NCBI GenBank assembly: GCA_965228165.1
Contig: CBDDHB010000003.1
Coordinates: forward strand, 558,001 to 622,000
Reading direction: 5' to 3'
DNA length: 64,000 bases
Source of the DNA: Oleispirillum sp965228165
Lineage (GTDB): Bacteria; Pseudomonadota; Alphaproteobacteria; Rhodospirillales; Rhodospirillaceae
Under the pieces are notes generated by a model, which was not told the DNA's origin, did no database searches, and saw only the letters and a list, made by a program, of their open reading frames with translations. Each line of letters begins with the position of its first letter. Within the stretch, counting starts at the first letter, position 1. Below are positions 8,199 to 16,155 of the stretch, piece by piece. A program made the translations under genes and the position numbers.

Positions 8199-9332
8199 AT
8201 GATGCGGGGAATTACACGTTACGTCCTGAAACAACTGGCCGTCGGCATGCTGCTGGTCACGGTGGGCTTGTCGACCCTGCTGTGGTTGAGCCAGTCGCTG
8301 CGTTTCGTCGATCTGATCATCAACAAGGGACTGTCGGTGGGGCTGTTCCTCAGGCTCACCTCGCTTCTGCTGCCGGGCTTCCTGATGGTGGTGCTGCCGA
8401 TCGCCATCTTCGCCGTGGTGCTGTTCGTCTACAACAAACTTTCCGGCGACCGCGAACTGGTGGTGATGCGGGCTTGCGGCATGGGGCAATGGGACCTGTC
8501 CGTCCCCGCCCTGATCCTGGCCGGAGGGACCACCCTGGTTTCCTATGCCCTGACCCTGTGGATCGCGCCGGAATCGGTGCGCGCCTTCCGCGAACTGCAA
8601 TGGACGATCCGCCAGGACGTCAGCCACCTGGTTCTGAAGGAAGGGGAGTTCACCGACATCGGCGACGGCATCATCGTCTTCGTCGGCCAACGCGACGCCG
8701 ACAACGTGCTGTCCAAGGTGATGATTTCGGACATCAGCAACCCGGGGAAAGAGGTCATCGTGATGGCGGAAAAAGGCGCCCTGGTCCCCGGCGGATCGGT
8801 GCCGCACATCCACCTGATCAACGGCAGCCGCCAGGAATACACCCCGGCGGACCACGGGTTCTCGGTGTTGCACTTCGACTCCTACACCGCCGAATTCGGC
8901 GACACCCACCCTTCGGACGAGGTGCGTTTCCGCGACGCCCGCGAACGCTCGCTGAACGAACTGCTCACCGCGCAAGCGGACGACACCCTCTCCATTACCG
9001 ACATCCGCCGCTTCCGCGTCGAAGGGGTGCAGCGCCTGCTGCTGCCCTTGCAGGTTCTGGGGTTCACCCTGATGGCGCTGGCCGGGCTTCTCGGCGGTTT
9101 TTTCGACCGGCGCGGCCAGGCCGGACGCGTCGCCGCCACCGTCGGCCTGATGATCTGCTTCCAGGCGGCCAATCTCGGCCTCAACAATCTCGCCGGACGG
9201 GATGGACTTTTCCTGTTCTTGCACCCGCTTCTGACGCTTCTGCCGATTGTGATTCCAGCCTACCTTTTGTACCCTGTGCGGCCATGGGCCCGCGCCACGG
9301 CGGGCGCTTCAGCCGGGGTCATCGGATCGTGA
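8199..9332 (+). CDS. lptF: LPS export ABC transporter permease LptF
   Basis: A 377-residue inner-membrane permease with the LptF/LptG layout: transmembrane helices near residues 12-35 and 52-82, a periplasmic beta-jellyroll of about 180 residues, and three C-terminal helices (LLLPLQVLGFTLMALAGLLGG, VGLMICFQAANLGLNNLA, LLTLLPIVIPAYLLYPV). NKLSGDRELVVMRACGMGQWDL is the LptF coupling-helix region that contacts the LptB ATPase. It extracts LPS from the inner membrane towards LptC-A-D. The gene overlaps lptD (GTGA). LptF normally pairs with LptG, which is not present here. Confidence 0.92.
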   Translation: MMRGITRYVLKQLAVGMLLVTVGLSTLLWLSQSLRFVDLIINKGLSVGLFLRLTSLLLPGFLMVVLPIAIFAVVLFVYNKLSGDRELVVMRACGMGQWDLSVPALILAGGTTLVSYALTLWIAPESVRAFRELQWTIRQDVSHLVLKEGEFTDIGDGIIVFVGQRDADNVLSKVMISDISNPGKEVIVMAEKGALVPGGSVPHIHLINGSRQEYTPADHGFSVLHFDSYTAEFGDTHPSDEVRFRDARERSLNELLTAQADDTLSITDIRRFRVEGVQRLLLPLQVLGFTLMALAGLLGGFFDRRGQAGRVAATVGLMICFQAANLGLNNLAGRDGLFLFLHPLLTLLPIVIPAYLLYPVRPWARATAGASAGVIGS

Positions 9333-11692
9333 ACCTTCCGCGCCGCACGGCGATCCTTCCGGCCGCGTCCTCCGCCCCGCGCCGCATCGCCCCCGCGATG
9401 GGACTGGCCACCTGCCTGCTGGGCGCACTGCCCGCGTTCGCCGCCGAATCCGCCAACGTCGGCGTCTTCAACCCCTACGCCGGGATGTCCAACCTCGGCG
9501 CGTTTCCGCCGATGTCCGGCCCCGCCGCCACGACGTCGCCGGATACCGCGTCAGGGGCCGCGACGCCCGCCAAGCCGCCCGCCAAGGGGAGCCCCACCGA
9601 GGAACCGGTGGCGCTGGCCGCCGAGGAAGTCACCCACGACCGCGAGCTCAACGTCGTCACCGCGCGCGGCGGGGTGGAGATCAATCAGGCCGGGCACACC
9701 CTGTTCGCCGACGCGGTCAGCTACAACGTCAACCAGGACATCGTCACCGCCACCGGCAACGTCTCCCTCGTCATGCCCACGGGCGACGTCATCTTCGCCG
9801 ATCACATGCAACTGACCGGCAAGATGAAAAAAGGCGCGATGCGCAACCTGCTGATGATCTCCGCCAACCTGTCGCGCACCGCCGCCACCACCGCCCGCCG
9901 CGACGTCGGCGACCGGGGGCAGCAGGTCAACGAGCTTGACCATGCGGTCTTCAGCGCCTGCGACGCCTGCGAAGGAGGCGACACCCGCATCTGGCAGATC
10001 AAGGCGGCGCGGATTGTCCACGACGAAGCGGACAAGGACGTCGTCTATACCGATGCGACGGTGGAAATGTTCGGCATGCCGATCGCCTACTCCCCCTATC
10101 TGTCGCACGCCGATCCGACGGTGAAGCGCCGCAGCGGTTTCCTGTTTCCGGGAATGGGCAGTTCCAGCAACGTCGGTCTCTACGCCAAGGTTCCGTACTA
10201 TTACGTCACCTCGCCCCATTCCGACGTCACCCTGGCGCCGATGCTGACCTCCGACGATCCCTCGATCCTGATCGGCGAATACCGTCAGAAGCTGGCCGAC
10301 GCCAGCTTCATCATCGACGCCAGCGGCCGCGCCGGGGAATCCGACGAAAATCGCGGCCATGTCGGCCTGCGCGGCGAATGGGACGTCAACGAGGTCTGGC
10401 GCGGCACCGCCGATTTGCGCGCGGTCTCCACGGACACCTACATGCGGCGTTACAAGATCAACCAGCCCAACGATTACCTGGGCAAACGCGACCCGATGTG
10501 GGACTCCTCGCTGACCAACCGCATCGCCATGGAAGGGTTCGCCGGCGACGACTATGCGCGCGTCGAGGGTTTGAGCTTCCGCGAGTTGCGCGACCTGACC
10601 ACCAACGAAAAGAACCCCATCGCCCTGCCGCGCGCCGACTGGACCCATGTCGGCGAACGCGGCGCGCGCGGCGGCTATTGGACCACCGCGCTGTCCACCG
10701 CCTCGCTCAACCGCGCCAACGGCGCCGACAGCACCCGCGTCTCGGCGTCCTCCACCTGGACCCTGCCCTACGTCGCGCCGTCCGGCGAGCACTATACCCT
10801 GACCACCGCCCTGCGCGGCGACGCCTATCAGATCGACAAGTACAAAACGGCCGACGGCAGCGTCTATTCCGGCACCGCCGGTCGCATCATCCCCGAGGCA
10901 TCGCTGCGCTGGAGCTGGCCGTTCGCCAGCGCCGGGGAACGCACCACCCAGGTGATCGAACCGGTCCTGATCGGCACGGTATCGCCGAACGGCGGCAACC
11001 CGACGAAGATCCCCAACGAGGACAGCCGCGACCTCGAATTCGACGACACCACGGTGCTGTCGCGCAACCGCTTCATCGGCTACGACCGGATCGAAACCGG
11101 GCCGCGCGGCACCTATGGCGTCAATTGGAACGCCTACGTCAATGGCACGTCCAACCAGATGTCCGCCTTCGTCGGCCAGACCTATCGCCTGCACGAGGAC
11201 TCGGTCTTTGCCGAATCCTCGGGTCTGCGCAAGGGATTCTCCGACTATGTCGGGCGGGTGCGCTATGTCTACGGCAGCTATTTCAACACCACCTATCGCG
11301 TCCGGATGAACCAGAGCAACTTCGATCTGGTCAGCAACGACCTTTCGGTCTCCGGCGGCACCGACCCGTTGCGGGCGTCGGTCACCTACCTCAACCAACG
11401 CAACCGCTTCCGCACCAGTTCGGACACCAGCGACGACGTCGAGCAACTGTCCTTCGGCCTGACCTCGCGGCTGACCCGCGACTGGGCGATCACCAGCAGT
11501 TTCAACAACGACCTGACCCAGGACGGCGGGCCGCTGTCGTTCTCGACCTACGCGACCTACGAGGACGAGTGCTTTCTGCTGCGCCTGACCGCGACCCGGG
11601 ACTATACTTCCGACCGCAACGCGGAAGGGGGATGGGGCGTCAGCGCGTACCTTGTTTTCAAGAGCATCGGCGATACCACGTTCAGCATGTAG
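9329..11692 (+). CDS. lptD: LPS assembly outer-membrane protein LptD
   Basis: A 787-residue outer-membrane protein that inserts LPS into the outer leaflet together with LptE. The GTG at 9329 overlaps the lptF stop and is followed by a signal peptide (MGLATCLLGALPAFAAES). An OstA-type N-terminal periplasmic domain covers about residues 95-210 (AAEEVTHDRELNVVTARGGV, HTLFADAVSYNVNQD, VIFADHMQLTG), and a beta-barrel with repeated aromatic strands fills the rest. A cysteine pair in FSACDACEG and a single late cysteine in EDECFLLRL could form the inter-domain disulfides known in LptD. The long upstream extension of this frame lies over lptF and is not coding. Confidence 0.93.
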   Translation: MNLPRRTAILPAASSAPRRIAPAMGLATCLLGALPAFAAESANVGVFNPYAGMSNLGAFPPMSGPAATTSPDTASGAATPAKPPAKGSPTEEPVALAAEEVTHDRELNVVTARGGVEINQAGHTLFADAVSYNVNQDIVTATGNVSLVMPTGDVIFADHMQLTGKMKKGAMRNLLMISANLSRTAATTARRDVGDRGQQVNELDHAVFSACDACEGGDTRIWQIKAARIVHDEADKDVVYTDATVEMFGMPIAYSPYLSHADPTVKRRSGFLFPGMGSSSNVGLYAKVPYYYVTSPHSDVTLAPMLTSDDPSILIGEYRQKLADASFIIDASGRAGESDENRGHVGLRGEWDVNEVWRGTADLRAVSTDTYMRRYKINQPNDYLGKRDPMWDSSLTNRIAMEGFAGDDYARVEGLSFRELRDLTTNEKNPIALPRADWTHVGERGARGGYWTTALSTASLNRANGADSTRVSASSTWTLPYVAPSGEHYTLTTALRGDAYQIDKYKTADGSVYSGTAGRIIPEASLRWSWPFASAGERTTQVIEPVLIGTVSPNGGNPTKIPNEDSRDLEFDDTTVLSRNRFIGYDRIETGPRGTYGVNWNAYVNGTSNQMSAFVGQTYRLHEDSVFAESSGLRKGFSDYVGRVRYVYGSYFNTTYRVRMNQSNFDLVSNDLSVSGGTDPLRASVTYLNQRNRFRTSSDTSDDVEQLSFGLTSRLTRDWAITSSFNNDLTQDGGPLSFSTYATYEDECFLLRLTATRDYTSDRNAEGGWGVSAYLVFKSIGDTTFSM

Positions 11693-11715
11693 CCAGATCA
11701 GGGCGGGATGACGAG

Positions 11716-12999
11716 ATGATCCGATTTGCGACTTTCAAACGCACGGCGGCGGCGATCTGCGGCGCGGCGGCGATTCTTCTCTCCCCGGCGGCACCGGCGC
11801 CGGCCGTGGCCCAGGAAGCCCTGCGCATCGCCGCCGTGGTCAACGACGACATCGTTTCGATCTTCGACCTGTCGATGCGGCTGAAAGTGGCGCTGTTCTC
11901 GTCGCGCCTTGAGGACACCCCCGAAAACCGCCACCGCCTCGCGCCGCAGGTGCTGCGCGGCCTGATCGACGAGCGCCTGCAAATGCAGGAGGCGAAGCGC
12001 CTCAACATCGCGCTCGAGGAAGCCGATCTGGAACAGGCGGTCAGCCGCGTCGAGGCCGGCAACAGGCTGGGACCCGGCGGCCTCAAGGAACTGGCGCGGG
12101 CGATGAACGTGCCCTACGAAACCATATCCGAGCAGATCCGCGCCCAGGCCACCTGGATCAAGGTGGTCAACCACGTCTTCGGTCAGAAGAACGCCCCCTC
12201 CGCCGAGGACGTTCAGGACCGTCTGGCCCAGGCGCGCGCCAACCTCGGACGGCCGCAGCATCTGGTGTCGGAAATCTTCCTGCCCTTCGACGCGGCGCAG
12301 AACGAGGCCGAACTCACCGCGATCGCCGAAAAACTGACCAACCAGTTGCGCCTGGGCGCGCCCTTCCCCCAGGCGACGATGCAGTTCTCGCGCAGCCCGA
12401 CCGCGGGACGCGGCGGAGACCTCGGCTGGGTGCCGCAGGGACAGTTGGAACGCGAACTCGACGCCGCCCTGGCCTCGATGCGCGAAGGCGACGTTTCGTC
12501 GCCGATCCGCACCACCGGCGGCTATTACATCCTGAAACTCAACCAGCGGCGCGTCCAGAAGGCGCCCGACCCCGGCGACGCGAAGCTGCGCCTGAGCCAG
12601 ATCAAGCTGCCGACCTCTGGCGACAGGGCGGTTTCCGTCGCCGATCGCGACAAGGTGGCGGCCTATGTCGCCGGGTCGCTGCGCGGCTGTCCGGCCTTCG
12701 AAACTTATGCCAAGACCCTCGGCACCGACGGCAGCGGCCCGCTCGGCAGCCTGCGCCTGCGCGAGATGCCGCCCCTGGTGGCGCAGACGGTGCAGAATCT
12801 GGAGGTCGGCATGCCCGCCCCGCCGATCGAGATCGGCGGCGTCACCACCCTGCTGATGATCTGCGAACGCACCGCCGCGGACGGCCTGCCGAGCAGCGAG
12901 CAGGTACGCGACGCCCTGCGCCTGGAACGCCTGGAACGCAGCGCCGAGCGCCACCTGCGCTACCTGCGGCGGATGGCGGTGATCGACATCCGGATATGA
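11716..12999 (+). CDS. surA: Periplasmic chaperone / peptidyl-prolyl isomerase SurA
   Basis: A 427-residue secreted chaperone for outer-membrane proteins such as LptD. It has a signal peptide ending near PAPAVAQEA, an N-terminal SurA domain (IAAVVNDDIVSIFDLSMRLK, LRGLIDERLQMQEAKRLNI), and a PpiC-type parvulin domain around residues 170-275 (HLVSEIFLPFD, GGDLGWVPQGQLERELD, GGYYILKLNQRR). A C-terminal segment completes the chaperone core. Only one clear parvulin domain is seen, as in many alphaproteobacterial SurA proteins. It sits between lptD and pdxA in one operon and overlaps pdxA by four bases. Confidence 0.92.
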   Translation: MIRFATFKRTAAAICGAAAILLSPAAPAPAVAQEALRIAAVVNDDIVSIFDLSMRLKVALFSSRLEDTPENRHRLAPQVLRGLIDERLQMQEAKRLNIALEEADLEQAVSRVEAGNRLGPGGLKELARAMNVPYETISEQIRAQATWIKVVNHVFGQKNAPSAEDVQDRLAQARANLGRPQHLVSEIFLPFDAAQNEAELTAIAEKLTNQLRLGAPFPQATMQFSRSPTAGRGGDLGWVPQGQLERELDAALASMREGDVSSPIRTTGGYYILKLNQRRVQKAPDPGDAKLRLSQIKLPTSGDRAVSVADRDKVAAYVAGSLRGCPAFETYAKTLGTDGSGPLGSLRLREMPPLVAQTVQNLEVGMPAPPIEIGGVTTLLMICERTAADGLPSSEQVRDALRLERLERSAERHLRYLRRMAVIDIRI

Positions 13000-14009
13000 C
13001 GGATACGGCGCCGCTCGTCCTGTCGATGGGGGAACCGGCGGGGATCGGCCCCGACACGATCCTTTCCGCCTGGGCCTCCGCGCGGCGCGATCTATCGCCC
13101 TTCGTCGCGATCGCCGATCCGGATCTTCTGACGGCGCGCGCCCGGGCTCTGGGGCTGGAGGTGCCGTTGCTGCCGGTGGCGGCGGACGCCTTGGGCACCT
13201 CCGCGCGCCGCTTCGCCGAGGCCTTGCCAGTCCTGCCCGTCGCCCTGCCCAACCCGAAGGTTCTCGGCGCCCCCGACCCCGCCAATTCGCCGCAGGTGGC
13301 GGAGGCGATCCGCGCGGGCGTCGCCCTCTGCCGCGAAGGCCGGGCGCGCGGTCTGGTCACCGCGCCGATCCACAAGGCGGCGATGGCCGCCGGGGGGTTC
13401 CCCTTTCCCGGCCACACCGAATTCCTGGAATCCCTGGCCGGACCCGGTTTCCGCGCGGTGATGATGCTCGCCTGCGACGGCCTGCGGGTGGTGCCTCTCA
13501 CCGTTCACTGCGCCCTGGCCGAGGTTCCCGAACGCTTGAGCCGCACCCCGATCGCCGAAATCGCGCGCATCGTTCTGTCCGCCCTCTCCCGCGACTTCGG
13601 CCTCGCCCGGCCGCGCCTCGCGGTGGCCGGACTCAACCCCCACGCCGGGGAAGACGGCCTGATGGGGGACGAGGAAATCGCGGTCATCGCCCCGGCAATC
13701 GCTCTTCTGCGCGGCGAGGGCCATGACGTGACCGGGCCGTTGCCCGCCGACACGATGTTCCATGCCGAAGCGCGCGCCCTCTACGACACGGCCTTGTGCA
13801 TGTATCACGATCAGGCTCTGATCCCATTGAAAACGCTGGATTTCCATGGAGGGGTCAACACCACCCTGGGCCTGCCCTTCGTCCGCACCTCGCCCGACCA
13901 CGGCACCGCTCTGGCCATCGCCGGAAGCGGGCGGGCCAACCCCGCCAGCCTGATCGCGGCGATCCGCGCCGCCGACGCCATCGCCCGCGCACGGAGCGCC
14001 TTCCGATGA
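12996..14009 (+). CDS. pdxA: 4-hydroxythreonine-4-phosphate dehydrogenase
   Basis: A 337-residue enzyme of pyridoxal-5'-phosphate synthesis that oxidises 4-phosphohydroxy-L-threonine with NAD+. Motifs seen are SMGEPAGIGPDTIL at the start, TAPIHKAAMAAGGFPFPGHTEFL, NPHAGEDGLMGDEE, PADTMFHAEARALYDTALCMYHDQ with metal-binding histidines, and VRTSPDHGTALAIAG near the end. It overlaps both surA and rsmA by four bases (ATGA on each side), the order usual in proteobacteria. Confidence 0.96.
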   Translation: MTDTAPLVLSMGEPAGIGPDTILSAWASARRDLSPFVAIADPDLLTARARALGLEVPLLPVAADALGTSARRFAEALPVLPVALPNPKVLGAPDPANSPQVAEAIRAGVALCREGRARGLVTAPIHKAAMAAGGFPFPGHTEFLESLAGPGFRAVMMLACDGLRVVPLTVHCALAEVPERLSRTPIAEIARIVLSALSRDFGLARPRLAVAGLNPHAGEDGLMGDEEIAVIAPAIALLRGEGHDVTGPLPADTMFHAEARALYDTALCMYHDQALIPLKTLDFHGGVNTTLGLPFVRTSPDHGTALAIAGSGRANPASLIAAIRAADAIARARSAFR

Positions 14010-14830
14010 CCGACTCCCTGCCGCCGCTGCGCGAGGTGATCGCCAGGCACGACCTCGCCGCCAAGAAGAACCTGGGGCAGAATTTCCTGCTCGACCTCAA
14101 CCTCACCGCCCGCATCGCGCGCGCCGCCGGGCCGCTTGCGGACGGCACGATCATCGAGGTCGGACCCGGACCCGGCGGCCTCACCCGTGGCCTGCTGTCG
14201 GAAGGCGCGGCACGCCTCGTCGCCATCGAACGCGACGATCGCTGCCTGCCCGCCCTGGCGGAGATCGCCGCCGCCTACCCCGGGCGATTGACGGTGATCG
14301 CCGAGGACGCGCTCAAGGTGGATTACGAAGCCCTCGGCCCGGCGCCGCGCCGCATCGCCGCCAATCTGCCCTACAACATCGGCACGGTGCTGCTGACCGG
14401 TTGGCTGGACCGGCCGGACCTGTTCGCAAGCCTGACCGTGATGCTGCAAAAGGAAGTGGTGGAGCGCATCGTCGCCCCCCCCGGCGGCAAGGACTACGGC
14501 CGCCTGTCGGTGCTCTGTCAGTGGCTCTGCCGAACCTCGGCGCTGTTCGAGGTCGCGGCCTCCGCCTTCACCCCGCCGCCCAAGGTGACCTCGGCCATCG
14601 TGCGGCTGGAACCTTATGCCGAGCCGCTGTTCCCCGCGCCGCGCGCCGAACTGGAAACCGTCACCGCCGCCGCCTTCGGCCAACGCCGCAAAATGCTGCG
14701 CGCCGCCCTGAAGCCGCTGGGCGGAGAGGCTCTGTGCCGGGAGGCGGGCATCGACCCCGAGGCGCGGGCGGAAACCATCCCGGTCGAGGGCTTCTGCGCT
14801 CTGGCCCGCGCCCTGGCGGCGCGACGATAA
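14006..14830 (+). CDS. rsmA: 16S rRNA (A1518/A1519-N6,N6)-dimethyltransferase
   Basis: A 274-residue KsgA/RsmA enzyme that dimethylates two adenines in the 3' terminal hairpin of 16S rRNA. It begins MTDSLPPLREVIARHDL and has KKNLGQNFLLDLNLTARIA, IIEVGPGPGGLTRGLL for SAM binding, AIERDDRC, and the catalytic NLPY motif in RIAANLPYNIGTVLL. FTPPPKVTSAIVRLEP is also diagnostic. A run of eight C bases at 14475-14482 is read in frame here, which is useful when judging the homopolymer frameshifts elsewhere. Confidence 0.96.
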   Translation: MTDSLPPLREVIARHDLAAKKNLGQNFLLDLNLTARIARAAGPLADGTIIEVGPGPGGLTRGLLSEGAARLVAIERDDRCLPALAEIAAAYPGRLTVIAEDALKVDYEALGPAPRRIAANLPYNIGTVLLTGWLDRPDLFASLTVMLQKEVVERIVAPPGGKDYGRLSVLCQWLCRTSALFEVAASAFTPPPKVTSAIVRLEPYAEPLFPAPRAELETVTAAAFGQRRKMLRAALKPLGGEALCREAGIDPEARAETIPVEGFCALARALAARR

Positions 14831-14896
14831 GACCGGGCAAGAGTCCGATCCTGCCCTGGTTTTGTCTTTTTCCCTCCGATCCCCTATCATCGCGTC

Positions 14897-15412
14897 ATGG
14901 AAAAGAAGAAGCCCGCCGAGGCCAAGCCCGCGCCGCGCCGCCGCCGTCCGCATCCGTTGGGAATGGCGGTGGCCTCGGTGGTGCGTCCGATGGTGGGGAA
15001 AAAGGGTTTCGCCGACGTTGAGATCATCACCCGCTGGGCGGAGATCGCCGGAGCGGAGGTCGCCGCCCATTCCCTGCCCCTGCGCATCGCCAAGGCGCGC
15101 AGCGGCGTCGCCGACGGGGCGACGCTGCATGTGCGCGTCGCATCCTCCGCCTTCGCCCTGGTGCTGAAGCACCAGGAGCCGGAACTGTGCGACCGGGTCA
15201 ACCGGTATTTCGGCTATCCGGTGGTAACCCGGCTGAAGATCGCCGTGGGCAGCCTGCCGCCGCCGCCCGCGCCGCCGCCGCCGCCCGCGCCGCCGATTCC
15301 CCTGTCGGCGGAGGAAGAGGCCGCCGTCGCCCGCGTCGGCGACGCGGATTTGCGCGCCGCGCTGGCGGCGCTGGGGCAATCGATTCACCGCCGCGCGCGC
15401 GACGGGGGATGA
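14897..15412 (+). CDS. DUF721 / DciA-like protein
   Basis: A 171-residue protein with a basic N-terminus (KKKPAEAKPAPRRRRPH), a DUF721-type core at about residues 20-115 (VIITRW-like EIITRWAEIAGAEVAAHS, LHVRVASSAFALVLKHQEPEL, DRVNRYFGYPVVTRLKI), then a proline-rich linker (PPPPAPPPPPAPP) and a short acidic helical tail. DciA proteins load the replicative helicase DnaB in bacteria lacking DnaC/DnaI; applying that role here is inference from the family. The gene lies between rsmA and a DsbA-like gene. Confidence 0.8.
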   Translation: MEKKKPAEAKPAPRRRRPHPLGMAVASVVRPMVGKKGFADVEIITRWAEIAGAEVAAHSLPLRIAKARSGVADGATLHVRVASSAFALVLKHQEPELCDRVNRYFGYPVVTRLKIAVGSLPPPPAPPPPPAPPIPLSAEEEAAVARVGDADLRAALAALGQSIHRRARDGG

Positions 15413-15471
15413 CAAGCCGCCGTCCCGGCTTTATCTGAAGGTCAGCAACCCGCCCGCAGGAGTCTCCCGCC

Positions 15472-16086
15472 GTGCCGTTCCGTCGCCTCGCCGCCGTTCT
15501 GTTCGCCCTGGCCGCCCTGTTCTCCGTCCATCCGGCGGACGCCGCCGACCCCCGCCTGGAAGACCTGTCGATCGGTCGGGCCAACGCGCCGGTGACCATC
15601 GTCGAATATTCCTCGTACACCTGCCCGCACTGCGCCGCCTTCCGCCAGGAGACCCGGCCCTGGCTGATCGAAACCTTCGTCAACAGCGGGCGGGCGCGTT
15701 TGGTGTTTTCCGATTTCCCGCTGGACGGGGTGGCGATGGCGGCCTCGATGCTGGTGCATGCCGCACCCCGGGCGAACGCCGAGGCCCTGTCCGAGGCCTT
15801 TTTCAGCGAACAGCGAACCTGGATGCACGCAGCCAATCCGCGTCAGGCCTTGTCCGGCATCGCCGCGCTGGCCGGAATGTCGCCGCAGGCGATCGACGCG
15901 GCGCTCGCCGATCAGGCGCTGTTCCAGGGAATTCTGGACAAACGCAACGCCGCGTCCAGGGATCACGGCATCGATTCGACCCCGACGTTGCTGATCAACG
16001 GCCGCGCCATCGCCGCCAACAGCCCACGCAAGGAACTGGCCGCCGCGATCGCCGCCGCCGAGGCCGAGGCCGGGATCAAACCCTAA
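15472..16086 (+). CDS. DsbA-family thiol:disulfide interchange protein, periplasmic
   Basis: A 204-residue thioredoxin-fold protein starting at a GTG (15472) with GCAGGAG a little upstream. The signal peptide is FRRLAAVLFALAALFSVHPADA. The redox motif is CPHC in VEYSSYTCPHCAAF, and the cis-proline loop is in STPTLLINGRA. This is the DsbA/BdbD-like arrangement with a helical insert between the two. It is expected to introduce or isomerise disulfides in the periplasm, where LptD would be a plausible client. smc follows 69 bases later. Confidence 0.87.
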   Translation: MPFRRLAAVLFALAALFSVHPADAADPRLEDLSIGRANAPVTIVEYSSYTCPHCAAFRQETRPWLIETFVNSGRARLVFSDFPLDGVAMAASMLVHAAPRANAEALSEAFFSEQRTWMHAANPRQALSGIAALAGMSPQAIDAALADQALFQGILDKRNAASRDHGIDSTPTLLINGRAIAANSPRKELAAAIAAAEAEAGIKP

Positions 16087-16155
16087 CCGACCAGAACCGG
16101 GCACGAAACGCACGTCGCCCCTTGGCAGCGCCGGGCATCCAGGCATAATCGCCGG

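Noticed and set aside
8282..9328. Long N-terminal extension of the lptD frame
   Set aside because: It overlaps lptF in another frame and consists of Arg/Pro-rich shadow sequence; the GTG at 9329 overlapping the lptF stop is the natural start.
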